From: G965207125 sp965207125
GTDB taxonomy: Bacteria; Pseudomonadota; Alphaproteobacteria; Puniceispirillales; UBA1172
Assembly (NCBI GenBank): GCA_965207125.1
Contig: OZ242263.1
Coordinates: 496,001-560,000 of the forward strand
Direction of reading: 5' to 3'
Length of the DNA stretch: 64,000 nucleotides
Shown here: one piece after another, positions 26,239-35,482 of the stretch
How the letters are laid out: each line of letters begins with the position of its first letter
How positions within the stretch are numbered: position 1 is the stretch's first letter
Made by a program: the position numbers and the translations under genes
The notes under the pieces: model-generated
Told to the model about the DNA's origin: nothing
What the model saw: only the letters and a program-made list of their open reading frames with translations
Database searches by the model: none

Positions 26239-27027
26239 ATGCGCTCTGAACTCGTACCAAAATATAGCCAGAACGATTTTGCGAAAATGCGCGTAACAGG
26301 TGGATTGGCGGCGGACACGCTTGATTATATCACTCCTTATGTAAAAGCTGGCGTGACCACCCTTGAATTAAATGATCTCTGTCATCAGTATATCCTTGAT
26401 CACGGGGCTATTCCCGCGCCGCTAGGATATAAAGGCTTTCCCAAGGCGACGTGTATTTCAGTCAACCATGTTGTTTGCCACGGAATTCCTTCGGAAAAAC
26501 GCCTTGTGGATGGCGATATTTTGAACATAGATATAACGGTCATTGTCGATGGCTGGTATGGCGATACCAGTCGCATGTTCTGGGTTGGCCAGCCTTCGGT
26601 CAAGGCTTCAAGACTAACGGCTGTGACCTATGAGGCGATGATGCGCGGCATTAACGTTGTGCGCCCCGGGGCAACTCTGGGCGATATTGGCCATGCTATT
26701 CAGAGTTATGCTGAAAAAGAACGGTTTTCAGTGGTGCGTGATTTCACTGGCCATGGTTTAGGGCAGCGATTCCACACAGCGCCAGCGGTGCTCCATTTTG
26801 GCAATCCCAACGAGGGCATGCCACTTGAAAAAGGGATGTTTTTCACAATAGAGCCAATGATCAATGCCGGAAAATGGGACGTTAAAATTCTCGGGGATGG
26901 CTGGACAGCAGTGACGCGAGATCGCACATTATCGGCGCAATTCGAACATTCTATCGGGGTCACCGAGGACGGCGTTGAAATTTTCACCCTGTCGCGCAAA
27001 GGATACACTTTGCCTCCTTATGAATAA
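26239..27027 (+). CDS. map: Methionine aminopeptidase, type I
   Basis: Removes the N-terminal methionine from new proteins. All five metal ligands are visible: the aspartates in ILNIDITVIVDGWYGDTSRMF, the histidine in FTGHGLGQRFHTAP, and the glutamates in FFTIEPMIN and SAQFEHSIGVTEDGVEIF. The 262-residue length is typical. It follows sfsA closely. Confidence 0.97.
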   Translation: MRSELVPKYSQNDFAKMRVTGGLAADTLDYITPYVKAGVTTLELNDLCHQYILDHGAIPAPLGYKGFPKATCISVNHVVCHGIPSEKRLVDGDILNIDITVIVDGWYGDTSRMFWVGQPSVKASRLTAVTYEAMMRGINVVRPGATLGDIGHAIQSYAEKERFSVVRDFTGHGLGQRFHTAPAVLHFGNPNEGMPLEKGMFFTIEPMINAGKWDVKILGDGWTAVTRDRTLSAQFEHSIGVTEDGVEIFTLSRKGYTLPPYE

Positions 27028-27137
27028 GGGTTTAATCTTGTGGGTAGACAGGATATCTATCTCATTATCAGCAGTGAATACTATTACTGTTTCAAGGCTG
27101 CTGGGTTGTTAAATAAGATAGCAGACAGGACACAACA

Positions 27138-28436
27138 ATGATTCCCCGTTATTCACGCCCTCAAATGACCGCGATCTGGACCGATGAGAATCGGTATCGG
27201 ATATGGCTTGAGATCGAGTGCCACGCGTGCGATGCACAAGCTGAACTTGGGGTTATTCCACGTGAGGCCGCAAAGGCTATTCGTGAAAAAGGCCGAATAG
27301 ACGTCGGGCGAATTCAGGAAATAGAAGCCGAAACCAAACATGACGTGATCGCGTTTCTAACCAATCTTGCCGAATCGGTCGGCGAGCCAGCCCGATTTGT
27401 TCATCAGGGGATGACCTCCTCGGATGTGCTGGATACTTGCTTGGCCACGCAGTTATCGCAGGCGAGCGATATGATTATCGATGGTATTGATAAGGTGATG
27501 GCTGCCCTTAAAAAACAGGCGCTTGCTCATCGTCTCACCCCGACCATCGGCAGAAGTCACGGTATCCATGCAGAACCGGTGACCTTCGGGCTAAAACTTG
27601 CGGGGCATTTTGCCGAGTTTGAACGGGCGCGGCAACGGATGGGCCTCGCTAAATCTGAAATCGCCACCTGTAAAATATCAGGAGCCGTAGGCACTTACGC
27701 ACATATAGACCCCTATGTTGAAAGCTATGTCGCAGAAAAAATGGGACTTAAAGCCGAAACCCACACCACACAAATTATCCCACGGGATCGCCATGCAATG
27801 TTCTTCTCCATCCTCGGCGTCCTCGCGTCATCGGTCGAGCGGCTCGCCATTGAAATTCGCCACCTTCAGCGAACGGAAGTTCGTGAAGCGGAGGAGTTTT
27901 TTAACCCCGGACAAAAAGGCTCATCAGCAATGCCACATAAGCGCAATCCGGTGCTGACCGAAAACCTAACGGGATTAGCCCGGGTGATCCGCGCCGCCGT
28001 AATCCCAGCCCTTGAGAATGTCGGGCTGTGGCATGAGCGCGATATTTCGCACTCATCAGCCGAGCGCGTATTCGCCCCTGACGCAACAATCGCGCTTGAT
28101 TTTGCTTTACACAGGCTAGCCCAGGTCGTCGATAACTTGATGATCTACCCTGAGGCGATGCAGAAAAACCTCGATGCGCTTGGGGGGCTTATTCATTCAC
28201 AACAAGTCCTTCTCGCTTTGACTGAAAAAGGACTGAGTCGCGAGGACGCCTATATGATAACACAGCGCAACGCGATGAAAGTTTGGGATGAAGGCGGTAT
28301 GTTTTTAGAGTACCTTCTAGCGGACGCCGGCGTTATGCAAGTGATCAATCGCGAGGACCTAACGGCCCTGTTTGATGTCTCATATCATTTTCGGCATATC
28401 GATAAGATTTTTAAGGACGTTTTTGGTGCACACTGA
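27138..28436 (+). CDS. purB: Adenylosuccinate lyase
   Basis: PurB cleaves SAICAR and adenylosuccinate in purine synthesis. The 432-residue protein contains the fumarase/lyase-family signature KGSSAMPHKRNPVLTENL (about residue 260) and the catalytic histidine regions TSSDVLDTCLATQL and GRSHGIHAEPVTFG. It is the first gene of the purine run; purC starts 1 base after its stop. Confidence 0.97.
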   Translation: MIPRYSRPQMTAIWTDENRYRIWLEIECHACDAQAELGVIPREAAKAIREKGRIDVGRIQEIEAETKHDVIAFLTNLAESVGEPARFVHQGMTSSDVLDTCLATQLSQASDMIIDGIDKVMAALKKQALAHRLTPTIGRSHGIHAEPVTFGLKLAGHFAEFERARQRMGLAKSEIATCKISGAVGTYAHIDPYVESYVAEKMGLKAETHTTQIIPRDRHAMFFSILGVLASSVERLAIEIRHLQRTEVREAEEFFNPGQKGSSAMPHKRNPVLTENLTGLARVIRAAVIPALENVGLWHERDISHSSAERVFAPDATIALDFALHRLAQVVDNLMIYPEAMQKNLDALGGLIHSQQVLLALTEKGLSREDAYMITQRNAMKVWDEGGMFLEYLLADAGVMQVINREDLTALFDVSYHFRHIDKIFKDVFGAH

Positions 28437-28437
28437 A

Positions 28438-29190
28438 ATGACGGCCCGCGAGAAGATTTATGAAGGCAAAGCGAAAATCATTTTCACAGGTGATGATCCT
28501 ACCACACTGATTCAGTATTTCAAGGATGACGCAACCGCCTTTAACGCGCAAAAGCATGAGGTCATCGAGGGAAAAGGACAGATAAATAACCTGATTTCCA
28601 CACATCTGATGCAAGCCTTGGGCAAAGCGGGCATCGAGCATCATTTCATCAAGCAACTCAATGACCGCGAGCAGTTGATTCGCAAGGTTGATATTATTCC
28701 GGTTGAGGTGGTGGTGCGGAATATCGCGGCAGGCTCGATGGTTAAAAGATTATCAGGCCAACACATCGCCGTAAAAGATGGCGATGGCCTGAAGCCGTCA
28801 TTGGTTGAGTATTACCTGAAAGAAGACGCTCTGGACGATCCGATCATTATGCCCGAGCACATTACCGGCTTTGGGTTAGCCACGGCTGATGAGCTTGAAA
28901 CCATGCGGCGCCAGGCGTTGATCATCAATGATGAATTAAGTCGGATTTTTAACGACATTGGCATCACGCTGATCGATTTTAAGGTCGAGTTTGGCCGCGC
29001 CGCCGATAACGGACAGTTTTTGCTGGCTGATGAAATCAGCCCCGATAACTGTCGTCTTTGGGATCAAGCGACTGGCGATATCAAGGATAAAGACAGGTTT
29101 CGCAAAGACCTCGGTGGTCTTATCGAAGCGTATTTTGAGATTGCCGAACGACTGGGGCTAAAACTGCCCATAAAAACCCCGCAAACATAA
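28438..29190 (+). CDS. purC: SAICAR synthase
   Basis: PurC joins CAIR and aspartate to make SAICAR with ATP. It begins REKIYEGKAKIIFTG and contains VVVRNIAAGSMVKRL and LIDFKVEFGRAADNGQFLLADEISPD, typical ATP- and substrate-binding motifs. Length with the start at 28438 is 250 residues, normal for bacteria. The longer frame back to 28372 overlaps purB and is rejected for that reason. Confidence 0.97.
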   Translation: MTAREKIYEGKAKIIFTGDDPTTLIQYFKDDATAFNAQKHEVIEGKGQINNLISTHLMQALGKAGIEHHFIKQLNDREQLIRKVDIIPVEVVVRNIAAGSMVKRLSGQHIAVKDGDGLKPSLVEYYLKEDALDDPIIMPEHITGFGLATADELETMRRQALIINDELSRIFNDIGITLIDFKVEFGRAADNGQFLLADEISPDNCRLWDQATGDIKDKDRFRKDLGGLIEAYFEIAERLGLKLPIKTPQT

Positions 29191-29218
29191 CGCTCATAAA
29201 AGAAATCAGAGAGGAATA

Positions 29219-29491
29219 ATGCTCATAACCATCACGATACGGCTCAAGGATGGCGTTCTTGACCCCGAAGGCCGCGCGATTGAAAGCGCGCTAAAAAACC
29301 TTGGCTACACCGAAGCGTCAGCCATCAGTGTTGGGCGCATCATTACGCTGGATATCAATGAGCCCGACCGCGATCAAGCACATCGCCGCGCCAGCCGAAT
29401 GTGTGAGACTTTGCTGGTCAACACGGTGATCGAGGATTACGAGATCAGTATTACCCCCACTCAAAAAACTGAGAAAAGCGATCAATTGTGA
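29219..29491 (+). CDS. purS: FGAM synthase subunit PurS
   Basis: A 90-residue small subunit that bridges PurL and PurQ and channels ammonia in the three-part FGAM synthase. It shows TIRLKDGVLDPEGRAIESALKNLGY, with the basic GRIITLDI following, as in the family. An AGAGGAATA-type ribosome binding site precedes the ATG. It overlaps purQ by 4 bases. Confidence 0.95.
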   Translation: MLITITIRLKDGVLDPEGRAIESALKNLGYTEASAISVGRIITLDINEPDRDQAHRRASRMCETLLVNTVIEDYEISITPTQKTEKSDQL

Positions 29492-30174
29492 CGCGCGTTG
29501 CCGTTATTAGTTTTCCGGGATCAAATTGCGACCGCGATATTATCACAGCGGTTGAAATGATCACAGGACGCCGCCCTACGCTTGTCTGGCACAAGGAATC
29601 GGATATCACGGACCATGATCTTATGATCATCCCTGGTGGCTTTTCCTTTGGTGATTATCTGCGCTGCGGCGCGATCGCGGCCAAATCCCCCGTGATGGAT
29701 GACTTGCTCAGACACGCCTCACGTGGCGGGTATGTTCTTGGCATCTGCAATGGCTTTCAGATTCTGACTGAGACGGAATTGCTACCAGGCACCTTGATAC
29801 GCAATATCGGACTGAAATTCACTTGCCGTGAGGTTTCAATCGCCTGCCATAATACCAACAGGCCCTTGCTTAACGGCCTGGAGGACGGACAATTCCTGCG
29901 AATGCCCGTCGCGCATAATGAAGGTAATTTTTTTGCTGATGAAGAAACGCTAAGCCAGATCGCCGATAAAGGACAGATCGCTTTCACTTATGCCGATACA
30001 GGCGAGACAAAGCAGTATAACCCAAATGGCTCGATCAATGATATCGCGGGGATTATGTCAGAAAACGGCCGCGTGATCGGGTTAATGCCGCATCCCGAGC
30101 GGATGGTCGAGCCTATCCATCACGGAACGGATGGCGGATTATTGTTAAAAACCGTTATCGAGGCCGCCGCATGA
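29488..30174 (+). CDS. purQ: FGAM synthase glutaminase subunit PurQ
   Basis: The class I glutamine amidotransferase that supplies ammonia to PurL. The start codon is GTG (29488). The nucleophile cysteine lies in YVLGICNGFQILTE; the catalytic His/Glu pair in LMPHPERMVEP; FPGSNCDRDI marks the N-terminus. The 228 residues match the family. Overlaps of 4 bases on both sides tie it to purS and purL, as expected for subunits made in fixed ratio. Confidence 0.96.
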   Translation: MTRVAVISFPGSNCDRDIITAVEMITGRRPTLVWHKESDITDHDLMIIPGGFSFGDYLRCGAIAAKSPVMDDLLRHASRGGYVLGICNGFQILTETELLPGTLIRNIGLKFTCREVSIACHNTNRPLLNGLEDGQFLRMPVAHNEGNFFADEETLSQIADKGQIAFTYADTGETKQYNPNGSINDIAGIMSENGRVIGLMPHPERMVEPIHHGTDGGLLLKTVIEAAA

Positions 30175-32384
30175 TCAAAGATAACGTCCAGATGACCGAA
30201 ACCCACGCCAAAGCGATGGGCTTGAGCGCCGATGAATTCAGTCTGATCTGCACGAGATTAGGGCGCGTTCCCAATCCGACCGAGCTTGGTATTTTCTCGG
30301 CGATGTGGTCTGAGCATTGCTCCTATAAATCATCAAAAAAACATCTGAAAACCTTGCCGATTGCAGGCAAACAGGTAATCCATGGGCCGGGCGAAAACGC
30401 AGGGGTTGTCGATATCGGCGATGGTTGGGCAGCGGTTTTTAAGATCGAAAGCCATAACCATCCATCATTCATCGAGCCTTGGCAAGGCGCGGCGACGGGG
30501 GTTGGCGGGATTCTACGCGATGTGTTCACGATGGGCGCGCGTCCGGTGGCGTTGTTGAACGCGCTTCGTTTCGGCGCGATTGACCATCAATTAACCCGCT
30601 ATCTGCTTGGCGGCGTGGTCGGCGGCATTGGCGGCTATGGCAACTGTATTGGGATTCCAACGGTTGGCGGTGAGACGCATTTCGATGCGTCCTACAATAA
30701 CAACATTCTGGTCAACGCTATGGCTGTGGGGCTTGCACGGAGTGATCGGATTTTTCTGTCCGCCGCCTCAGGGGTCGGCAATCCGGTGATTTATATCGGT
30801 GCAAAAACTGGCCGTGATGGGATTCACGGCGCGACAATGGCCTCCGCGGAGTTCAGCGAAAAAGATACATCCAAACGCCCGACAGTCCAGGTCGGCGATC
30901 CATTGACCGGAAAATTGCTGATGGAGGCTAGCCTTGAGTTAATGGCGTCAGGCGCGGTGGTCTCCATACAGGATATGGGCGCGGCTGGGTTGACTTCATC
31001 TTCGGTTGAGATGTCCGCAAAAGGCGGGCTTGGCATGGATATAGACCTCGATCGCGTGCCGGTGCGCGAGCAAAACATGAAGCCATATGAGATTATGTTA
31101 TCGGAATCACAAGAACGGATGCTGGTGGTAATCAAGCCCGAGGCGATGGAACAAGCACAAGCAATTTTCGACAAATGGGATTTGGATTTTGCCACCATCG
31201 GCCGCGTGACTGACACCGGACATCTGATATTGAGAGAAAACGGTGAAACTGTCGCTGATTTACCAGTCGCGCCGCTTGTCGAGGACGCTCCCGAATATGA
31301 AAGGGTCTATGAAAAACCTGCCACCCCGCCCCTTGTCGATAACGCCTCCCTGATAAAGGATATTCCGCTAAGCGAAGCACTGCTCGCCATGATGGGTAGC
31401 CACTTTCTTGCTTCGCGCCGATGGGTGTACGAGCAATATGACCGCCATGTGATGGCGGACACAGTCATTGCCTCAGGTGGAGACGCAGCGGTTATCCGGA
31501 TTCACGGTAGCGAGAGGGGGCTTGCGATGACCACCGATTGCACGAGCCGCTATGTTGAGGCTAATCCGTATCTGGGCGCGATGCAGGCGGTGGCTGAAGC
31601 CTATCGCAACATATCGGCGACCGGCGCGAGGCCACTGGCTGTGACAAATAACCTCAATTTCGGCAATCCTGAAAAACCAGCGGTCATGGGGCAGATTGTC
31701 GATGCCATCGCTGGCATGGGCGAGGCCGCGGACGCCCTCAGCACCCCCGTGGTGTCCGGTAATGTATCGCTTTACAACGAAACCGATGGCATGGCCATTT
31801 CCCCTGCTCCGGTGATCGGCATGATCGGGGTGATTGAAGATGTTATGCTCGCCCCGGGCATAACGCTTAAAAAACCCGGGCTAGGCCTCTATTGTGTCGG
31901 ACAAAGCTCTGACAAAACAGATGGCTGGCTTGGCTTAAGCGTCTATGCTAAGGTTATCGCCCAAACCGATGCTCCCGCCGCCCCGCCGCCTGTGGATTGT
32001 GCCGCCGAAAATCGCCACGGTGATTTTATCAGACATGTGATTGGCCAGCGCTTGGTTGAGGCGGCGCATGATATCGGCGATGGGGGGGTTTTAGTTGCAT
32101 TGACGGAAATGGCACTTGCCAGTAAAATGGGGGTTCAGGTGATTTTACCTGATGGTGCGGAGCATCATGGCTGGGCGTTTGGTGAAGACCAAGGGCGTTA
32201 TGTGGTTGCGACCGCATTTCCTGATGAGGTTGAACGTCTGGCCGACGATCTAAATGTCCCCATATGCAAAATTGGTGAGACCATTATGGCAAAAGAATTG
32301 AAACTTGGAACAGATGGTCGTATCCTAATAGACAGATTAGAGAAGATTTACGAAGGTCTGTTGCCTGAACTAATGTCTTCGTAA
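30171..32384 (+). CDS. purL: FGAM synthase large subunit PurL
   Basis: The 737-residue synthetase subunit of the small (PurL-S-Q) type. It has SAMWSEHCSYKSSK near residue 45, FKIESHNHPSFIEP, GGVVGGIGGYGNCIGIPTVGGE, and the second AIRS-like half with GNVSLYNETDGMAI and AHDIGDGGVLVALTEMAL. Intact and of normal length. Its start overlaps the purQ stop. Confidence 0.97.
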   Translation: MIKDNVQMTETHAKAMGLSADEFSLICTRLGRVPNPTELGIFSAMWSEHCSYKSSKKHLKTLPIAGKQVIHGPGENAGVVDIGDGWAAVFKIESHNHPSFIEPWQGAATGVGGILRDVFTMGARPVALLNALRFGAIDHQLTRYLLGGVVGGIGGYGNCIGIPTVGGETHFDASYNNNILVNAMAVGLARSDRIFLSAASGVGNPVIYIGAKTGRDGIHGATMASAEFSEKDTSKRPTVQVGDPLTGKLLMEASLELMASGAVVSIQDMGAAGLTSSSVEMSAKGGLGMDIDLDRVPVREQNMKPYEIMLSESQERMLVVIKPEAMEQAQAIFDKWDLDFATIGRVTDTGHLILRENGETVADLPVAPLVEDAPEYERVYEKPATPPLVDNASLIKDIPLSEALLAMMGSHFLASRRWVYEQYDRHVMADTVIASGGDAAVIRIHGSERGLAMTTDCTSRYVEANPYLGAMQAVAEAYRNISATGARPLAVTNNLNFGNPEKPAVMGQIVDAIAGMGEAADALSTPVVSGNVSLYNETDGMAISPAPVIGMIGVIEDVMLAPGITLKKPGLGLYCVGQSSDKTDGWLGLSVYAKVIAQTDAPAAPPPVDCAAENRHGDFIRHVIGQRLVEAAHDIGDGGVLVALTEMALASKMGVQVILPDGAEHHGWAFGEDQGRYVVATAFPDEVERLADDLNVPICKIGETIMAKELKLGTDGRILIDRLEKIYEGLLPELMSS

Positions 32385-32400
32385 TGGAAGGTGATGGAAT

Positions 32401-32637
32401 ATGTCGATGCAAGCCGAAGAAATCAAGCGTCTCATCCTTAAGGCTTTGCCTGACAGCACGGTAACGATTAATGATTTGCGTGGTGATGGTAATCATTATG
32501 CCTGTCATGTTATCTCGAAAGCCTTTAAGGGGAAGACCCGCGTTGATCAACACAAGATCGTCTATGAAGCACTAGGCGATAAAATGGGCAATGAATTGCA
32601 CGCTCTCGCGTTGCAAACATCCCCTACTGAGGAGTAA
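32401..32637 (+). CDS. BolA family protein
   Basis: A 78-residue BolA/IbaG-like protein (MSMQAEEIKRLILKALPDSTVTI, then HYACHVISKAFKGKTRVDQH). BolA proteins form [2Fe-2S]-bridged complexes with monothiol glutaredoxins, and the next gene is exactly such a glutaredoxin. The cluster-ligand histidine is probably in TRVDQHKIVY. The linkage after purL is common in Alphaproteobacteria. Confidence 0.93.
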   Translation: MSMQAEEIKRLILKALPDSTVTINDLRGDGNHYACHVISKAFKGKTRVDQHKIVYEALGDKMGNELHALALQTSPTEE

Positions 32638-32642
32638 ATTTC

Positions 32643-32960
32643 ATGTTAGATGATAATGCCAAAACAAAGGTTCAAAATGAAATAGATAGCCACGATATCG
32701 TGCTGTTTATGAAGGGGACGCCCACACTTCCGCAATGCGGCTTTTCAGCGGCGGTTGTCGGGGTTTTAACGCATATGGGTGTCCAGTTTAAAGGGGTTAA
32801 CGTCCTTGATGACGATGAACTGCGCGAGGGCGTCAAAACCTTTACGAACTGGCCAACGATACCCCAGCTCTACATCAAGGGCGAGTTCGTCGGTGGCTGT
32901 GATATTATCCGTGAAATGTATGAAAGCGGCGAGTTGCAAGACTTACTGCCGGCCTCTTAA
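32643..32960 (+). CDS. grxD: Monothiol glutaredoxin (Grx4 type)
   Basis: A 105-residue CGFS-type glutaredoxin: VLFMKGTPTLPQCGFSAAVVG carries the CGFS motif, followed by WPTIPQLYIKGEFVGGCDI for glutathione binding. It carries or senses [2Fe-2S] clusters together with BolA. A GAGGAG ribosome binding site precedes the ATG, and it starts 5 bases after bolA. Confidence 0.96.
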   Translation: MLDDNAKTKVQNEIDSHDIVLFMKGTPTLPQCGFSAAVVGVLTHMGVQFKGVNVLDDDELREGVKTFTNWPTIPQLYIKGEFVGGCDIIREMYESGELQDLLPAS

Positions 32961-33044
32961 AACTGTCGTGCCATCGCTAGCCCGCCACGTAAAACGTAAA
33001 GCGAGCACTATGCTCCTTGCCACCATGATCGGGACAATCTAACC

Positions 33045-33962
33045 ATGTCCGGCTATGGGTGGGTTTTATTGATGTCGCTCGGTCTGGCTTGGGGTGGGTC
33101 GTTTATCTTTATTGAGATCCTGCTGGAAGAAAACCTTCCTTTCACCATCGTCTTTTATCGAGTCTTTTTCGCAGCGCTTTTCATGATCGCTTTCATGTGG
33201 CTGTCAGGAAGATCACTCCCCAAAGCGCCAAAAACAATTATGACGCTGTTTTTAATGGGGCTAATCAATAACGCTATCCCCTTTTCGGCAATTACCTATG
33301 GGCAACAATATATCACCGGCGGGCTGGCCTCGATCATCAATACCAATACCGCGTTTCTAGCCATTATTTTATCGAGCATCTTCTTGGCGGATGAACGGAT
33401 CACCGCAAATCGCCTAGCCGGAGTGCTTCTGGGTATCGTGGGGGTGATCATCGCGATAGACCCCGTTGCGGTGTTAGATGTATCGGTTAGTAACATCGGA
33501 CAGCAATGTATTTTGCTGGCCACTGTCTGTTATGCGACGTCGACGGTGATCACACGGAAGTTTATCAGGGGTGTGGATCCGGTTGCGGCCGTCTCTGTGA
33601 TGCTAACCTCAAGCACGTTTTGGATGTTTTGGATAGTGATGCTGATGGAGGGCCCACCGGTATTAACCCCCTCAGCCACAGGATTTACTACCATATTTGC
33701 CCTCGCGATTTTCTCAACGTCGCTTGCTTACGTGTTTTATTTTAAGCTGCTGGACATATCAGGAGCAGGAATCACTGCGGTTGTAACGATCATCATCCCG
33801 CCAATCACTATGATTTTTGATGCCGTAGCACTGCGAGAGGCGATCACTTTTGAGCAGATCATCGGTCTCGGGTTTATTATTCTGGGCTTGCTACTACTGG
33901 CGCGCGGGGCGCCATTATCCACAAGCGGTGTGATTAAAATTAACGCGAATAAAACTCGATAA
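33045..33962 (+). CDS. EamA/DMT family permease
   Basis: A 305-residue drug/metabolite transporter-superfamily protein with ten hydrophobic helices in two EamA repeats (LGLAWGGSFIFIEILLEENLP and, in the second half, ISGAGITAVVTIIIPPITM). Exporters of amino acids or metabolites belong to this family; the substrate here is unknown. The 3' end overlaps rpsD by 23 bases, convergently. It follows grxD by 84 bases and may be the last gene of the purine transcript. Confidence 0.9.
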   Translation: MSGYGWVLLMSLGLAWGGSFIFIEILLEENLPFTIVFYRVFFAALFMIAFMWLSGRSLPKAPKTIMTLFLMGLINNAIPFSAITYGQQYITGGLASIINTNTAFLAIILSSIFLADERITANRLAGVLLGIVGVIIAIDPVAVLDVSVSNIGQQCILLATVCYATSTVITRKFIRGVDPVAAVSVMLTSSTFWMFWIVMLMEGPPVLTPSATGFTTIFALAIFSTSLAYVFYFKLLDISGAGITAVVTIIIPPITMIFDAVALREAITFEQIIGLGFIILGLLLLARGAPLSTSGVIKINANKTR

Positions 33963-34569
33963 CCAGATTGGGTTCCATCTGCACCGGATACGGTACGTCA
34001 CTCAGTTCAGGAACACGATTCATATTGCCTTTGAATCCACCGATATCCACCGTGAGATATTCAGGAATATCACGTTCTGCCGAGACTTGGGCATCTAGCA
34101 CCGCCGGAATATTGTGCGCTTTTTCCTTCAATTCCACGACATCGTCTACCTTGAGCAAGGCGGACGGGATATTACAGATTCTGCCGTTGACCAAAACATG
34201 CTTATGGCTAACAATTTGACGGGCCGCAAAGACGGTCGGAGCGAATTTCATCCGATACACCAGCGCATCGAGGCGTGATTCTAACAATCCCACCAGATTC
34301 TGTCCGGTATCCCCGCGGCGGCGCACAGCCTCTTGGTAATAGCGTTTGAACTGTCTTTCGCCGATATTGCCGTAATAGCCTTTCAGCTTCTGTTTCGCCA
34401 TCAGCTGAATTCCGTAATCCGTGGGCTTGCCACGACGTTGACCGTGTTGGCCGGGGCCATATTCACGAAGATTGACTGGCGATTTTGCTCGCCCCCAAAG
34501 ATTGATTCCCAAGCGGCGGTCTATTTTGTGCTTGGCGTGATGACGCTTATGGTCTGAAGTTGTCGCCAT
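33940..34569 (-). CDS. rpsD: 30S ribosomal protein S4
   Basis: A 209-residue S4: RRLGINLWGRAKSPVNLREYGPGQHG, then the S4 RNA-binding domain LESRLDALVYRMKFAPTVFAARQIVSH with HVLVNGRICNIPSALL. S4 binds the 16S 5' domain and starts 30S assembly. Standing alone rather than in the alpha operon is common in Alphaproteobacteria. The ATG is preceded by GGAG. The 115-base region up to the trmJ stop must hold its promoter; I see no clear boxes. Confidence 0.98.
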   Translation of the reverse strand: MATTSDHKRHHAKHKIDRRLGINLWGRAKSPVNLREYGPGQHGQRRGKPTDYGIQLMAKQKLKGYYGNIGERQFKRYYQEAVRRRGDTGQNLVGLLESRLDALVYRMKFAPTVFAARQIVSHKHVLVNGRICNIPSALLKVDDVVELKEKAHNIPAVLDAQVSAERDIPEYLTVDIGGFKGNMNRVPELSDVPYPVQMEPNLVIEFYSR

Positions 34570-34684
34570 AATCTGACTCCATTCTTTTATTGTTGTTCCG
34601 GTAGGGCGTTAAGCCGGGATGAAACCTCTTAGTACAATCATCCACGTTCCCGAAAAGTATGGTGGATACATAAAAAACTATACG

Positions 34685-35482
34685 TCACTTGTCAAGCTTG
34701 CCGGCACGGCGCACCGCTTTGATCATTCCGTGCAGTGTTCGCACTTCTTGTTCAGTCAGTTTCGCTTTATTAAAAAGGGTTTTGATATTCCGCATGATAA
34801 CCGGTCGTATTTCAGGGTTTGCAAAAAATCCACCATCGGTAAGGTTTTGCTCAAGAGTGTCATAGAAAAACTCACGATCAGCCAAAGTGGCGGGTCCGGA
34901 CTCTTTTTGTGCGTGTTGGCCGGGCAGGTTTTTGAGCCCTCTCCCTGCTTCCATGCGACACTCCCACCCCATCAGCAACACGGCCTGCGCTAGATTAAGT
35001 GATGAGAACGCCGGATTAAGCGGGGCCGTAACTAAACTATCAGCCATAGCGACCTCATCATTGGTAAGCCCCGATCTTTCAGCGCCGAACAATAGCGCTG
35101 GCCTGCCTCCACTCTGGGCGTGGTCTATAATGGCTTTGGCAGCCTCTCTGGGGGTGATGGAGTGGATTGGCATATCGCGCCGTCTCGCGGTGGTCGCGAG
35201 CAGCATGGTGCAGTCAGCGGCGGCTTCGGCGGTTGTGCCATAGACCTCAGCCGATTTGAGCAAATCTGCACCGCCCGCCGCCATGGCTTCGGCATCAGGG
35301 TTAGGCCAACCGTCTCTTGGTGCGACCAGCAGCAATCGGGAAAATCCGCAGTTTTTCATCGCCCTTGCAGCCGCACCGATATTCTCGCCCATTTGTGGAT
35401 GCGATAGAATCACTGCGGGCATCAGGTCTATTATTCGGTTATCCGTCTCGACGGCTGATGAGTCAGTTCCAGCCAAGATCAT
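34685..35482 (-). CDS. trmJ: TrmJ-like tRNA 2'-O-methyltransferase (SPOUT)
   Basis: A 265-residue SPOUT-family RNA methyltransferase. AVILSHPQMGENIGAAARAM starts the domain, and the SAM-binding knot motifs LLFGAERSGLTNDEV and AFSSLNLAQAVLLMGWE are clear. TrmJ methylates position 32 of several tRNAs. The start overlaps the cimA stop by 4 bases. A TrmH-group 1 assignment is secure, the exact position modified less so. Confidence 0.88.
   Translation of the reverse strand: MILAGTDSSAVETDNRIIDLMPAVILSHPQMGENIGAAARAMKNCGFSRLLLVAPRDGWPNPDAEAMAAGGADLLKSAEVYGTTAEAAADCTMLLATTARRRDMPIHSITPREAAKAIIDHAQSGGRPALLFGAERSGLTNDEVAMADSLVTAPLNPAFSSLNLAQAVLLMGWECRMEAGRGLKNLPGQHAQKESGPATLADREFFYDTLEQNLTDGGFFANPEIRPVIMRNIKTLFNKAKLTEQEVRTLHGMIKAVRRAGKLDK

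Noticed and set aside
34619..34993. ORF of 124 codons on the plus strand between rpsD and trmJ
   Set aside because: Mostly antisense to trmJ, whose SPOUT motifs are clear; no supporting ribosome binding site.
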